DNA of 64,000 bases from Pilatotrama ljubarskyi. Taxonomy: Eukaryota; Basidiomycota; Agaricomycetes; Polyporales; Polyporaceae. Shown here one piece after another: positions 34,806 to 46,697 of the stretch. The notes below the pieces were generated by a model that ran no database searches, was not told where the DNA came from, and was given only the letters and a program-made list of their open reading frames with translations. The first letter of the stretch is position 1. Every line of letters starts with the position of its first letter. The position numbers and the translations under genes were made by a program. The stretch spans positions 377,018 to 441,017 of the forward strand of contig MU277675.1 of assembly GCA_022385805.1 (NCBI GenBank), given 5' to 3'.

Positions 34806-37579
34806 ATGGCTCTGTCGTACTTCCCTAACGCGGCTCGCGTGGGGTCGCCGCAGCCCCTGGTGGAGAGCTCACCCAAACAACATCTGAACGAAGGAGTGCA
34901 GGAGGTGTATGTTGAGCACAAGAACAGGTGAGCACTTTTCGACCCCGATGAACGGCCTCACAGTGGGTATATATGCAAGCAAAAGCGAGGCATCGTGACC
35001 GGTGCTGTACGCTCTATGCGCATGTCACCGGCGACGATGTTTCCCATGAGTGATTGCAATTACCCCTCGAAGACTGCATGATCGGTGCACGGTTCACGAC
35101 GCGTTCTGTGTTCTGACCTGCTTGTAGACTACTCTATGCATTAGACTCTACGAAGTCTATCCTGGGCGACCTCAGGAAGTTCAACAAGGATGACTGGGTC
35201 GTCCGCTACCCGCAGCTACGCGAACGATCAGCCGCCGTCGAAGCCCAGAGCTCTTCTCGCCGTAAGGGCATGCGGCGCTCGCTTTCCTTCCCCGACGACC
35301 CGTCGTTCGAGGCCGATGTCATTGTCAGCCCGGCAAAGGCAGGTCTCACACGATCGGTCACGCTGGCTACCATTCCCGACAAGGAGGAGGAGGAGCCAGT
35401 AACCCAGCCGGAGGATGAGAGCGATCGTCTGGTCTCCCCTGCGGAAGCGTCCGACTTCCACGTCTTCCGCCTGGATCTCAAGCTCGGAGCCCATGGATCC
35501 TCATCTTCCCCCGCTGCACTTGTGGCGCAACTCGAAAAGTCTTCCATTGCCAATCTTCTGGACGACCGCATCCTTAATGCCGTGAGCCACCTCGACAAGC
35601 TCCGCTTACGCATCGAGGATACTTCTTCCAAGGTGCTAGTTACCGGAGACTTGAACGCGGGCAAGTCGACGTTCGTGAACGCCCTTCTCCGCCGTGAGAT
35701 TATGCCTGTGGACCAGCAACCCTGCACGACTGCCTTCTGCGAGGTTCATGACGCTGCGGAGAATGGTGGGAAGGAGGAGCTGCATATCCTGAAGGAGGGC
35801 GTTCCGTACTCGGTAACGGACGAAAGCACGTTTACCCGGGCCAGCCTGGCCGATCTCGACGCGATCGTCTCGGAGAACGAGAACGACTCGCAAGTACTCA
35901 AGGTCTACCTCACCGACCCCCGTGATCCGCAAGCGTCGCTCCTTAGCAACGGTATCGTCGATATCTCTCTCATCGACGCTCCTGGCCTGAACCGCGACAA
36001 CACCCACACTACTCGCGTTTTCGCCAGACAGGAGGAGATCGACGTTGTGGTTTTCGTCGTTTCCGCGGAGAACCACTTCACGCTGTCCGCAAAGGAGTTC
36101 TTGATGAATGCGAGCCACGAGAAGGCGTACCTCTTCATCGTCGTCAATAAGTACGATCAGATCCGCGACAAGGCAAAGTGCAGGCGTCTCGTACTGGAGC
36201 AGATCAAGCACCTTAGCCCGCGAACGTACGAAGACGCCGAGGACCTCGTCCACTTCGTCGACTCCCAGCAGGCGCTCCACGGTGAGAGCGAGTCCTTTAA
36301 CAACCTCCAGTCCGCCCTGCGTTCCTTCGTGCTTGTCAAGCGTTCGAAGTCCAAGCTGGCGCCCGCGTCCACGTACCTCACAAAGCTCCTCTCTGACGTC
36401 GACCTACTTGTTGGAGCGAATGCCATTGTCGCTCAGACCGAGCTCGACCGTGCGCACAGCGACCTCCAGCGCGTCCGCCCGGTGCTCGAGAAGATGAAGA
36501 GCGGCCGAGATGTGCTGGAAGATAGCCTCGAGGCCGTCGAGGATCATGGCGCCACCCGTACTCGCATGCGCACGAAGGAGCTTCTCACTGACGCCGTGGA
36601 ACGCGTCGGGCAGGGCAAGCTCGGTGTCGACAGCCCCTCCATTGCCCTCCCTTCGTACCCTGGTCTTCTCGGTATCTGGGACTACGTGCGCGACGTCCGT
36701 CGTGCTCTGCTCGTGAGCCTGGATGCGGCCGTCAAGCTCGCTGAGGACGAGGCTCGTGTTGTTACGACGGAGGCCGTGAACAAGATCACGCAGCTCGGCG
36801 AGGAGCACTTGCCTGAGGGCGTTGAGCGCTCACGCCGCGTCTTCATGCCCGAGGCCATGTTCTCTGTCCGCACGGACAAGAAGAGCAACCGCAAGTCCCG
36901 CAGGACGACCGGCAGTGTCGTTGCTGGCGGGATGTACGGCCTTGGCATCGGTCTCGCACAGCGTCCGGAGATGCTTGAGACGACGTTCTTCGACCTCTTC
37001 GACGTCCACCACCAGTTCTGGGTGCACTTCGGCGAGGGCAAGAGCGTGGACTCCGAGGAGATGGCTGTCAGCACGCTCGGGTATGCCTCCGTCGGCCTCG
37101 GAGCACTCACCATGGTTGGCGGCAAGACGCTCGGCGCGCGTGGTTTGTTCGAGGGCGTCGTGCGGATCTGGGATCTCCTGGAGAACGAGACTGCGCGCAA
37201 GTGGGCGGCGCCTGTTCTTGGCGCTGTCACCATCGGTCTCGCAGCATACTTCGTGCTCGAGCTCCCGAGTACTGTTCCTCGCACGGTCGGCCGCCGGATC
37301 AAGGCCTCCCTTGCGAAGGAGGGCGAGGAGTTGGGCGAGGAAGGCTCGTTCGTAGGCGCGCATGCTGCCCGGGTTAGTCGGGAGACTCGCAAGGTCCTCC
37401 GTCTCGCATCCTGGGACCTCAGGGAGCGCTTCCGTGCTGCGATGGACGAGCGTGGGCGCGAGGTGCAAGGCGCGGAGGAGATGGAGCGGCGGGCGAAGAA
37501 GGCTCTCGACTGGTTCCGCGAGGTTGAGCGGCGGGCAGGCGAAGTGCGCGAGTCCGTCGTGCTCGTCGGCGCTGCATAA
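34806..37579 (+). CDS. FZO1: Mitofusin-like GTPase Fzo1 (mitochondrial outer-membrane fusion)
   Basis: Two exons (34806-34927, 35128-37579; the intron is about 200 bp, long for this genome) encode about 857 residues. Fzo1 is a dynamin-related GTPase that tethers and fuses mitochondrial outer membranes. The GTPase domain is complete: P-loop GDLNAGKSTFVNALL, switch region PCTTAF, DAPGLNRD (G3) and VVNKYDQ (G4). Heptad-repeat helices follow (LEKMKSGRDVLEDSLEAVED). Hydrophobic stretches near residues 680-800 (YASVGLGALTMVGGKTLG and WAAPVLGAVTIGLAAYFVLE) correspond to the paired membrane anchor, and a charged coiled coil (ERRAKKALDWFREVERRAGE) ends the protein. An acidic/Ser linker lies between the N-terminal heptad region and the GTPase domain, as in fungal Fzo1. 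Confidence 0.95.
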
Positions 37580-38385
37580 ACAACCCCTCGATGACATACT
37601 GGTTAGTATATGTGCATGATCTGTCTCTCCGTTCTTCGTCTTCCTTTTCACGACTGTACATCGCTTTGTCTTGCCCCCCGCGAGGTCTTGCCGGAGCGGT
37701 AGCTCTTGTAGTCGCCGCTTCATTCCTCCCCGAGAGCCTTTAGGCTCTTCAGCGCCTTTAGATTTCCTCCCTGCAAGTCCTCGCTAACGCTCCTTCTACC
37801 CTTATGTTCTCCCCCCATTCACGTATCCTACGACTCGCATGTATTACTTGTACGTTCTGGAAGGTCATCAATGCACCCGAGCGTAAGGCTCGCGTTTGTT
37901 TACTGTTATCCCTGAGCTGGATTATGAGCATATCTTGCTTGCTCGCTGAATCTTGCTGGTACTTAAGAGTTGTCTCGGATGTGCTCAGGATGGCTTGACA
38001 CGCACAAACGCCAGGATTCAAATACTGAAGCTGAAGCTTAAGGCTAACGTTCAGAGTCTGAGTTCCATCATGCGCGTCTGAGTGCTGTAGATAAATAGAG
38101 TGCTGTGGAACTATTTACATGTCAGATTACAGCTAGCTAGGCATACACGCGATCCAGAACAGACATCATGTTCACTCTCGGCCAGTGCGGAAAAACGTGA
38201 ATCAGTAGAGGGAAGAAAAACAAGCGGCGTGGTATAGACGGGGATGGGGGGATTGGACGCGTGCCGCCAGATATTTTAGCCAGAAATGAATGTCGATACC
38301 AGAAAAGAAAGCTTTCGAGGCCCCTAGGGCCAGGCATATAGGTGGACGCGCGCCCCGAACGTGTGATTTCGAGAGCACGAAAAAT
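37580..38385. other. Convergent intergenic, nothing recognised
   Basis: This is the 3' flank of FZO1 (plus) and VTS1 (minus). It is AT-richer than its surroundings and no coding pattern is visible. Confidence 0.5.
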
Positions 38386-40546
38386 CTAGGCGGCAGAAGC
38401 ACCGTCGTCCGCGGGGCTGTCGATGCCCATCTTCTTGCGGACGACCTCGAACGTCTTGAGCATCTTCCGGCGCGCTCCCAGCGCGGCGACGCCCTTCGCC
38501 TCCAGCGCGGCCTCGTCCATGACGACCATGTCGCGCCAGTTCATGCCCTCGAAGTTGGGCGTGTACTTGTGCAGCCGCAGGCTCCGCAGCCACCCGGGCA
38601 CGTCCTCGAGCAGCTTCGGGTCGACGTCCTCATCGTCCTTCTTCTCCCGCTGCCCCGGCGACTTCGAATTGCCACTGCCGCTACCGCGTCCGCCCATCCC
38701 GCCCCGGTTCCCGCGCATGCCGCCCTGGTTTCCGAGTCCCGCCATCCCGAACGCGCCCAGCCCAGGCTGTCCGCCCAGCTGCCCGAGCTGGCCAGCCGCC
38801 GCCGCCATCTGCATCGCGAGCATCTGCTCGGGCGTCACGCCCATCGCCGCGAGGTTAGACACGTTGAACATGCTGTTGAACGGGCTAACGGGCGCCATGC
38901 CCGCCGCCGCGAGCGCAGCCATATTGAACCCGCCCGTGCCGGGAAGGCCGGCGAGAGCAGGGTTGCCCATGCCCATGCCGAAGCCGGGCATGCCGAGTCC
39001 GTTCATGCTGCCGTCGTCGCTGAACCGGCCAGACGTATTTGAGAGCGCCGGGCTGCGAGCACCGCCCCATCCGGCTTGTCCGCCGAAAGCATTCAAATTC
39101 CCGGCCACACCAGGGTTGCGCATCCCGCCAGACACGTTGCGCTGGTTCCCGCCGTTGTGGCCCTGGTGGCCCTCGTCGTTGTCGTTGTTCTGATTCCCCT
39201 TCGAGAGGCGGTTGAACTTCTTGGGCGGGTCGGAGATGAGCGGAACAGCAGCACCGCCGGACGAGTTCCAGTCGTTGAGCTTTTGTGCGGCCGCATCCAG
39301 GCTTTGGCCAGGGTTGCGGGTATCCTTGAAGATCGGGATCAACGGCGTGTTCACCATGCTAGCCCAGCTGCCGCCGGGCATCGGCGACAACTGGTCGCCC
39401 TCATCGCCACGCGGCGACTTGAGAGCGTTCGCGAGGCCAGAGAAGTCAGTGCTCTTCGGGCGCGAGGCTCCATTCGATGGAATAGTAATCTCCTGCGCAG
39501 GCGAGGAGGAGCGTTCATCAACTTGGCCGAGTTGGCTAGAGCCGGAGCCCCAGGTGTTCCGATCCCCGACAGCTGAAGAGAGCGCGGGAGCGGAGATGCG
39601 ATGGGCTGCGTTGCTTGCGGCCTTCAACTTGGCGCGCTGCTGCGCGAGCGTCGACGCGGGGTCGTTCCCGCCAGAGTTGTTGATGTTATTGGCAGACTCA
39701 GGGGACAGGAACGAGGAACCGGAGAAGTTGCGGGTAGTAGGGGACCCCGGCAGGTTGGATTTGAAACCCGGCGACTTGAGGTTCATCTGAGCGAGCTTCG
39801 CCTCCATCTGGCTCTGCATAGAACCTACGGTGGATACAGTAAGCTTTCCGTGACGTGTGTAAGCGCATACTGCATACCTCCGACGGCAGGTGAGAGCAAA
39901 GCGGTCATGGGGTCTGACCGTGCCATCTGCTGGAGGACAGTGATGAAGAAACGGATCTGGACCTGCGTAGAATGTTGCAAGAGACTGTAAAGAGCGGCTG
40001 TGCGCTCGGCTTCGGAGAGAACCTTGAACCCTGAAGCGTGATATGAGCATGCTTTGCACAGCGACGCCGTTTAGGCGACCATGTCCGAGCACTCACATTG
40101 CTCGATGGCACTCAGTTCCTCCTTGAAATTGACGTCAAGAGAGGCAGCAGCCATTTCTTCCTATATGGCTGTGAGAAAGGACACATGTGACTACACTGGA
40201 CAAACATACCAGCGTCGCCTCGTAGTTTTGAAAAGTCTCGAACCACTGGTCAATAGCCTCCGCTACGAGCAGAGCAATTGAGCGTCTCCAGAGATACAAA
40301 GCATATATCTCGGCGTGCAAACGTACCCTCTGGAGTTTGGAACATGCCGGCACTGCCCAAAAGCTCGCTCGTGGGTCTCGCACCATTGGTCGCACCCGGA
40401 CGGGGCGAGGCGGGAGGAAGAGGGCCCTGGGAACCAACAGGGCGAGCAGAGGGCCCCATGGAGGCGCGGAAGTTGGGGGACCTGCCGCCTGCATTGCCGC
40501 CAGGAGCGGGGGAGACACTAGGGCTGGGGGGCGCGAGGCTAGACAT
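38386..40546 (-). CDS. VTS1: SAM-domain RNA-binding protein Vts1 (Smaug family)
   Basis: This is a post-transcriptional regulator that binds Smaug-recognition hairpins in mRNA and promotes deadenylation. The ATG at 40546 gives [17 protein letters not shown]. Early exons contain [19 protein letters not shown] and [18 protein letters not shown], the conserved N-terminal helical region of Vts1. Next come [13 protein letters not shown], a long Ser/Asn/Pro linker and a Gly/Met/Gln-rich region ([44 protein letters not shown]). The C-terminal SAM domain is [19 protein letters not shown] then [17 protein letters not shown] and [17 protein letters not shown]. It ends GASAA at a TAG at 38386-38388. Five or so exons, the last being the largest (about 38386-39820). 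Confidence 0.95.
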
Positions 40547-41672
40547 GATTAGAGAATGCAAGTCGACGTCGAGTCGGGATTGGCTAGAATCAAGCGACAC
40601 GTTCCGAGGGGCGTGCAACGATGTCTAGACAAGACCAGCGGAGCCTGCCGGTCTAGGGAATGACGAAGTCGGTTAGAAGACTGCTCGCGACGGCGGCAAC
40701 GACGACGAAGTAGTCGCGGAGAATGTCGAGGACGATGAGGACAAAGCGAGAAAAGCAGGCGACGGTGGTGGAGAACCTCGATAAGTGCTGGCACCCGCGC
40801 CGTGCCACATCACAAACACCTCCAAACACCTCCTTGATCCATCAACTCATCTGCCCCGGGGATGTCCTCAGACACAGCCCGTTCCATTTTTGTTCAGGGG
40901 CTCGTAGCTTGTTCTGTAAGACAGCTGAGTGTCTTTTATCACTCTCAAGCCAGTAGAATAATGGCTTCTATGGCTTATTTCTCCCCGTAGTCGCTGGTGC
41001 TTTGGGCAGATCGCAACTGGCAAGATGTGAAAACACGTCTTCGCAAGTGAGCTGCTTCGCGTTCACGCTCCAGGATCATCATACATATCTTCCATCTCTT
41101 GCCTCAGCTCTAGTGGATGGAACCTAATCATCCTGCGGTGGACCAGTGCACTACTCGGTGATTCCGTGAAACAGTTTCGCACATGGATCAGCTGTATCAG
41201 CCGCCGCTCTCGAATCGCCTGCGCACTCAATTAGCAGAGCTGGTTTGCGCTTTCGACCATTCTAGATCCATCAGCGCGCGATATACTCTCTCAGGGTAAG
41301 ACGCTGGGAAGAAGATCAAGAGCTTAGAGGCTCAGTGAGTACAGACACCGATCGTCGTCGGTGAAATGTACTACAGTACGAGAGTAGTGGCTGACGCGTC
41401 CAACCACCAAAGCGAGCAAACCATATTAGTAGGGCTGAGCTGCAAGGATCTATACACGAGGCACATTTGGAAAACGAAGAGAGCAACGCCGGGCACAGGA
41501 TCGTCGTGACAGCCTTGAAGGCTAGGAGCACCATAGGGATCTCTGCGCATGAATGGTCGGTGTAGGGTCTGTCACGGCCAAACGCGTTCCAGTGGAATGG
41601 GGACGTTGGGCGAGCCGCAGGTCGCTGTCCTCGGCAGGAGGTAAACGGTGCTCACGTGCAGCGTCCGTCGTC
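40547..41672. other. Intergenic, nothing recognised
   Basis: This is the VTS1 promoter side plus the 3' flank of the F-box gene. No gene or repeat is supported. Confidence 0.5.
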
Positions 41673-43532
41673 TCACAAGACCCCGTTGTCGTCTCCTTGG
41701 GAAATCGGCGGCGGGCAAGAGGCGTCCGATACAGTCGCCTTCTGCTGAACGGTAACTCCTTCGACCCACAGCGGCCAAAACGCGTGGATCTCGTCCGCGT
41801 CCGTGCACACCCGAGGCATAGCTCGGGAGAGCGAGAGTGGCTCATACACCGTCTCGCCCGCCTGGACTTCGTCGACGTGCGCGCTGCACATATTGCGTAC
41901 CTTTTGCCCCCACGCCTCGACAGCATCGGCGGGACAGGGAGTGATCCGTGGTGTGGTTCGCACGTACAGCCGTTCGAGACGACAGCCCGCCCCGGCACGA
42001 GCCTGTAGTAGATCCACCAACTTGAATTGAACAAGGCCAATACCGTCGTCGACAGGTACGTGGACGTATATCGTCTCCAGCGCGGGCATGGGCACTGTGG
42101 CGGAGGAGGTGTAGCAGGAGCTCGGCCAGAGTATGCGCAAGGACTCCTGAAAGAATGAGCGAGCGTCGACGAGGTACAGCGCCTTGGGCGAGATGGAAGC
42201 AGAGAGGTTATTTCTTCCGCGCAGGAGAGACGACGACGTGAGACCGGATCCGGACAGCCAGACCTCGGACGCATGGGTGAAGGGAGGTAAGGACAAGACC
42301 GCCATGATAGCTGCGTTCCGGGAGACCTTCTCACCAAGCCTACCATCCGGGCTCAGGTCAAGGCGGAATCCTCCCCCATTGTTGCAGCCTACAAGTTGAA
42401 GGGAGACGCTTGCCCCAAGGCGACGGCGTCCCACAACACAGTGCAGCTTGACATAGTCCCATGGCCTACGCTGCGCGTACTTCGCCAGGGCCCTGATGTG
42501 TAATAGAAAGTCCAGGTTAGCAGTGACGCGGATGCAGCACGTATGCGGGAGCGCTAGTCGCGAGAAGAAGACTTGGTAGGGATCTGACAATCCGGGCCGC
42601 CGTGGGGTGTGGTTCCTCACGGTCAGAACGCTGAATTTGCGGAGGTGGTCCAGTCTGATGGGGCGCCGTGCTTGCTGGTTGGAGGGTAGACCGTTCACGG
42701 GCGGAATGTGAATGTCATCACCGTGGAGTGCGACGTTTACGTAGAGCTCTTGCAGAGCTGGAGTAGTTCCCAGGAAATCCAGGAGATGAGTAACAGAGCA
42801 CGTCCCCGCGCCCGCGTCTTCACGACGCCTGAACGCGTAGGTGAAGTGAGTGAGAGAGGGCATGGTACCCCCGAGATGACGAGGGAGGAACGGTAGGTCG
42901 ACGAGGGCCAACCGGGCGAGCCGCGGAGTATCTCCCCCGCATAGTACCTGAGGACCGCACCATGTTTCTCTGAAGCGACGCCGCCTTGCTTCGAGCGCCG
43001 CATCCGCCCGTGGCCCGTCGAAGTACGAGGCTTCACGTCCGTACACGACTAGGCGACAGAGCTCCGGAGCAGGGAAGGGTAGCAGAGCCTGAAAAGGATC
43101 CTGATTCCACGGCTTCAGGACATCGACGTGCAGTTCCTTCACCCGGTGCCTCGCGCGATTCAATAACCTATGGGCAAGCGGAGCGTGAACGGGGAGTTGC
43201 ACGTGAATATACAAGGGTCGGTCGGACGGGGGAATGAGAAGGTCCAGTGAAGGAGGCGAGTGTGGCGTGGCCTGGATGAGAGAGTTGTACTTGCGAGCCG
43301 CCGGGCTCGTTGAAGAAAAGCTTGACCACAGCGAAGGAGTTGCCAGCGCCACATCGTGCCAGAGACGACACACCCGCAAGATGGGGAGGCGATTGGCACT
43401 TTCTTTGATCTTGAAAGGTCCGCATGTGCCGACAATGCTGAGATCCAGGAAAGGGGGTCGGTCCTGGAGTAAAGAGAAGATTTCCATGAGGACTTCGGTC
43501 GGAAGCTTGTTGATGCTGCGCCTCGTATTCAT
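41673..43532 (-). CDS. F-box domain protein
   Basis: This 619-residue frame begins at the ATG at 43532 and carries an F-box at its very start (NKLPTEVLMEIFSLLQDRPP, then ILRVCRLWHDVALATPSLWS). Leu-rich repeats follow (APELCRLVVYGREASYF, LARLALVDLPFLPRHL, LDHLRKFSVLTV). It is predicted to be an SCF ubiquitin-ligase substrate adaptor. The reading frame stays open upstream of this ATG with QLSQAVTLLRNAARNILGQ, helix-like residues that often precede the F-box in this family. The true start is therefore probably in a further upstream exon, possibly around 43816. It is a paralogue only in the broad sense of the F-box protein at 7003-8865. Confidence 0.82.
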   Translation of the reverse strand: MNTRRSINKLPTEVLMEIFSLLQDRPPFLDLSIVGTCGPFKIKESANRLPILRVCRLWHDVALATPSLWSSFSSTSPAARKYNSLIQATPHSPPSLDLLIPPSDRPLYIHVQLPVHAPLAHRLLNRARHRVKELHVDVLKPWNQDPFQALLPFPAPELCRLVVYGREASYFDGPRADAALEARRRRFRETWCGPQVLCGGDTPRLARLALVDLPFLPRHLGGTMPSLTHFTYAFRRREDAGAGTCSVTHLLDFLGTTPALQELYVNVALHGDDIHIPPVNGLPSNQQARRPIRLDHLRKFSVLTVRNHTPRRPGLSDPYQVFFSRLALPHTCCIRVTANLDFLLHIRALAKYAQRRPWDYVKLHCVVGRRRLGASVSLQLVGCNNGGGFRLDLSPDGRLGEKVSRNAAIMAVLSLPPFTHASEVWLSGSGLTSSSLLRGRNNLSASISPKALYLVDARSFFQESLRILWPSSCYTSSATVPMPALETIYVHVPVDDGIGLVQFKLVDLLQARAGAGCRLERLYVRTTPRITPCPADAVEAWGQKVRNMCSAHVDEVQAGETVYEPLSLSRAMPRVCTDADEIHAFWPLWVEGVTVQQKATVSDASCPPPISQGDDNGVL

Positions 43533-43599
43533 CTGCCCGAGTATGTTTCGGGCAGCGTTGCGGAGGAGCGTGACTGCTTGCGAAAGCTGCGAGACGGCT

Positions 43600-44204
43600 T
43601 CTGTGAGTCAACAGAGCTGATGCGGAACAAATGCCGCCGAACCTCCTGGTCGCTGCGGCGCATTATGTCAGGACGTTCAGGAGAGTCGTATGGCGGCGAT
43701 ACAGTACTGACGACAGATGTATACCTCGAATCCGCTGCCCTGGTGACGCAAGAAGAGGCTTTATCGACACATGTGGCCAAGACGAGCAAGTTCGAGTGCG
43801 CCATTACGTCGTCCATGGTAAGATCGCAGTGGTTCGAATGACAGAGTGCAGCTGTCCCCCGCTTATGTGAGCTCGTGAGAGGGCCATATACATACTTCCC
43901 GTCGACCGTAGCATGCAGTGCTTGAGCCTGAGGAAAATAATGTCTTGTGCAAACCTACAAAGCCATGCCTGTGTATCTAAGAGTGGTGTCCACTCGCCAC
44001 ATTTGCCACTGCTATGGTTTCAGGCTTTCAGCACCGGCTTTTTGTCGGATGGGACGTGGCATCGTCGACAAGAGCATTGCTTCTCGTATGAGTGACATGC
44101 ATCGACGGTGCGAAGGCAGTCATTGAAAGAGCGAGTGGCACCATCGTAAGTGCGCCTTGAAAGGACCTGACAATGGTCATTGAAGGGAGACATATTGCAA
44201 GAGT
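43600..44204. other. Intergenic, may include an unplaced 5' exon of the F-box gene
   Basis: A frame at about 43726-43816 (minus, starting MDDVMAHSNLLV) ends at a GTATAC donor and could be the missing first exon, but the phases do not join cleanly by eye. Nothing else is seen. Confidence 0.35.
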
Positions 44205-45791
44205 TCACAACACGTAATCATAATCAATCCAGGAGGGTCGCCCAAGGAAAACTTTTGCAAGTGCGAAATGCCTCGCTTGCTCGTCTGTAAGAATGTGCTC
44301 GAGAGGTATTCTGGCGGACGTGTTCCCTCCAGGCCCTGTTCCATGCAGATCCAATTGAATCGCAGTGCATACGATCCATAATGTGGTCAACAGCACCCAC
44401 CATAAGAACGATATTCAGCGTAGAAGGTCGTGTTCATGATGACAGGCCTGACCAATGGCTCAGTTTCGCTCGACAACCTCCGTCGCGGGACGCACCTCGC
44501 GCTGTCGAAAGGTGTCCATCCCACCGGGTTGATGCTTTCGTCCATATAGGTGCGTAGGTACACCGTCGTTGCAAGGTCATTCCAAGGCCGACCGAGGAAG
44601 CACTTGCCGTCCGTGACCGTGGTTGCATTCGCGTCCGGAGACTTAGCAAACTTGAGTCGGGTATGGTATAGTGTATCAACACAGAAGAACGCACGCGCAT
44701 GATCTTGGAATTCGATATGTATGCACCGTACCGATTGCCTGGTGCGTCCGTCAAGTTTGTTCCTTTCCAGGCGACTATACCTCCTCCGCAGGCTCGGTTG
44801 GCAAGGGTAGCTTTTTCGAACCAGCTGGGATCGGCATCAGGCACTATTCATGCATCATCATATAAATACCTACGCTGTTCCGAAGCCGAACAGATCTATG
44901 CAAAAGTCAGGCTACGAGGCAAGACGATGATGGAGAAGCTCACAGTCCGTTTGGCCGTAGATGATACTGTCCACAACATAAGTGCTTGCGTTGCGTCCGG
45001 TGTACCATGTATCTTGATAGCTGGCAAAAGTACATCCGTAGAACGATGCGTTGGCGTATGAAATGTCCGTCACGAGAGCTTGGGATATGGAAAAATTGGC
45101 CTGCATAGATCCTTCAGTCCGGCATGCGATGAACTTCGGGCGAGCCGACTCACCGCTCGATTCTCGAAGTCGATGTTATATGCCTTAAAATCGACGTTTC
45201 CAAACAGCGGTTGTAGTGGTGCTCCGGTCGGTCCCGCTCCTATGAGAGATGCATTGAAAGAGGGGGCGACCAGGAGGACGGCCGACTGTGCGTCGTCCAT
45301 CCCGGTGTGAACGTATCTGTCGTCCCAAACACGGACTAGGTTGCGCGTGGACGCGTTCCCTTTGGTGTCGAACGCGGTCTGAGGATCAAGCTGGCCCTGC
45401 AGCACAAGCCTTTGTGGACTACTGATGTTTGGTGACCCGTGAAGAGCACTCACCAGTAAGGTGACAGGAGCTCGTCTCGTGACATTGACGGTTTCGTGGT
45501 ACTCGCCTGCATCTATCAGGATGGTTGCAGGCACACCCTCAGGACTAAGCTACATGGTCAGATTGGTCTCATTAAAGAAGTAACAACGGCGACCTACAGT
45601 GACCGGATGGCCTCCTGCACGCTCGGAAAATGCGCACGGCGGTCATTCTGCGACACAAACAGGGTACCGGGAGTACATCCAGCGAGTGGGGAGACATGCG
45701 AGGGTTTCTTCAGTTGGCATGCTAGATGAGCCGGGGAAAGCGCGAGCGCAGGAGAGAAAAGCAGAATTGCTAGCCAAGACGGATTCCTCAT
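44205..45791 (-). CDS. Pectin methylesterase (carbohydrate esterase family 8), secreted
   Basis: This enzyme demethylates homogalacturonan in plant cell walls. The ATG at 45791 starts a signal peptide (MRNPSWLAILLFSPALALS). The parallel beta-helix motifs follow in order: FPSVQEAIRSL, TILIDAGEYHETVNV, KAYNIDFENRA, ASYQDTWYTGRN (the QDT motif), GQTDYLFGFGTAWFE (with the nucleophilic Asp; the Tyr codon is split by an intron), VFLGRPWNDLATTVYL (GRPW with the substrate-binding Arg and Trp) and WTPFDSARR. The C-terminal exon (ARIPLEHILTDEQARHFAL, then VFLGRPSWIDYDY) completes the fold. Key catalytic residues are all present and the size fits a full CE8 domain. It has at least six introns. A TATA box lies about 60 bp upstream of the ATG. 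Confidence 0.92.
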
Positions 45792-45851
45792 GGCGGAGAG
45801 CTGTTCATACAGCGCACAGCCTGACCTTCGACGTGCAACCGACGTCGAGCT

Positions 45852-45858
45852 CTTTATA
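45852..45858 (-). promoter_or_regulatory. TATA box of the pectin methylesterase gene
   Basis: TATAAAG on the minus strand, 61 bp before the ATG at 45791. Strong TATA elements are common in inducible secreted-enzyme genes of fungi. Confidence 0.5.
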
Positions 45859-46697
45859 TTATCCCGTCATTGTCGGGCACGCGGGCCGCCTCAGCGTCAT
45901 GGGACCGTCAAGGACTGCCGGAGCGAGGTCAAGAGAGGTGGTCAGTGCAGATCAGGGCCTAATCGTTCGGTCTTGTGGTGGTGCAGTGAGTAGGCATGCG
46001 CATTAGAAGAGAGCGAACAAGCTATACAGCAAGGCCCCGCTGTAGGCGGGCGAGGGGCTGTGACAACTGTGGACATGAATTCACTTCCCCAGTCATGTAA
46101 GCGAAGAACCTGCAGACCGGCATGCAGTGCGACTCACCTCTGGACTGTGACAACTGAAGGATGGGATCTCATATCCAGCCTCTCTTCAAGTTCACGAACC
46201 CAGCGAAGAAGTCCTCCTTGGACGCGGATTCAGTACGGTCGATGAGAACCCAGAACGCACGGATGTGAATCTTCTGCAAAGGCTCAGATGGAATGAAAGA
46301 CTGCGTTGATATCAATGGGTAGGGTATGCTGCCATACGAATGGTGCATGCGCAGTCGGTGCCGACACCGTACGAAACTCGCTCGCGCGTGGAGCCTTGAT
46401 CATTAGTTTGCCCAACCGCGACATACATGCGTGATGCTGCAATTAGTGACGGGAGCCGCAGCGGCAGTTCACCGTCGCTGTTACCGAGGTCGAGGTACAC
46501 TGACAGAGACAAGATGCGCCGCCACCGTCATGGACGACGAGCGGATGTTTGTCTGTGTTTTGGCGCTGATCCGCCGGTCCGTCGCCCCGCTTCGCGCGCT
46601 TTCGCATGGGCGCAGTCCCAGCGCAGGGCGGCAGCGTCTCCACCTCCGCACCGTCTTCACTACCACCACCTTTCTCTGCTTGTCCGTTGCTGCCGAC
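45859..46697. other. Divergent promoter region
   Basis: This lies between the pectin methylesterase and syntaxin genes. The frame 46431-46913 continues into the syntaxin first exon but the upstream part has no homology signal. Nothing else is supported. Confidence 0.5.

Noticed and set aside
35636..36280. 214-codon frame antisense to FZO1
   Set aside because: Shadow of the GTPase domain; the Fzo1 motifs fix the plus strand as coding.
38290..39790. Several plus-strand frames over VTS1
   Set aside because: Antisense shadows of the Gly/Met/Gln-rich coding sequence.
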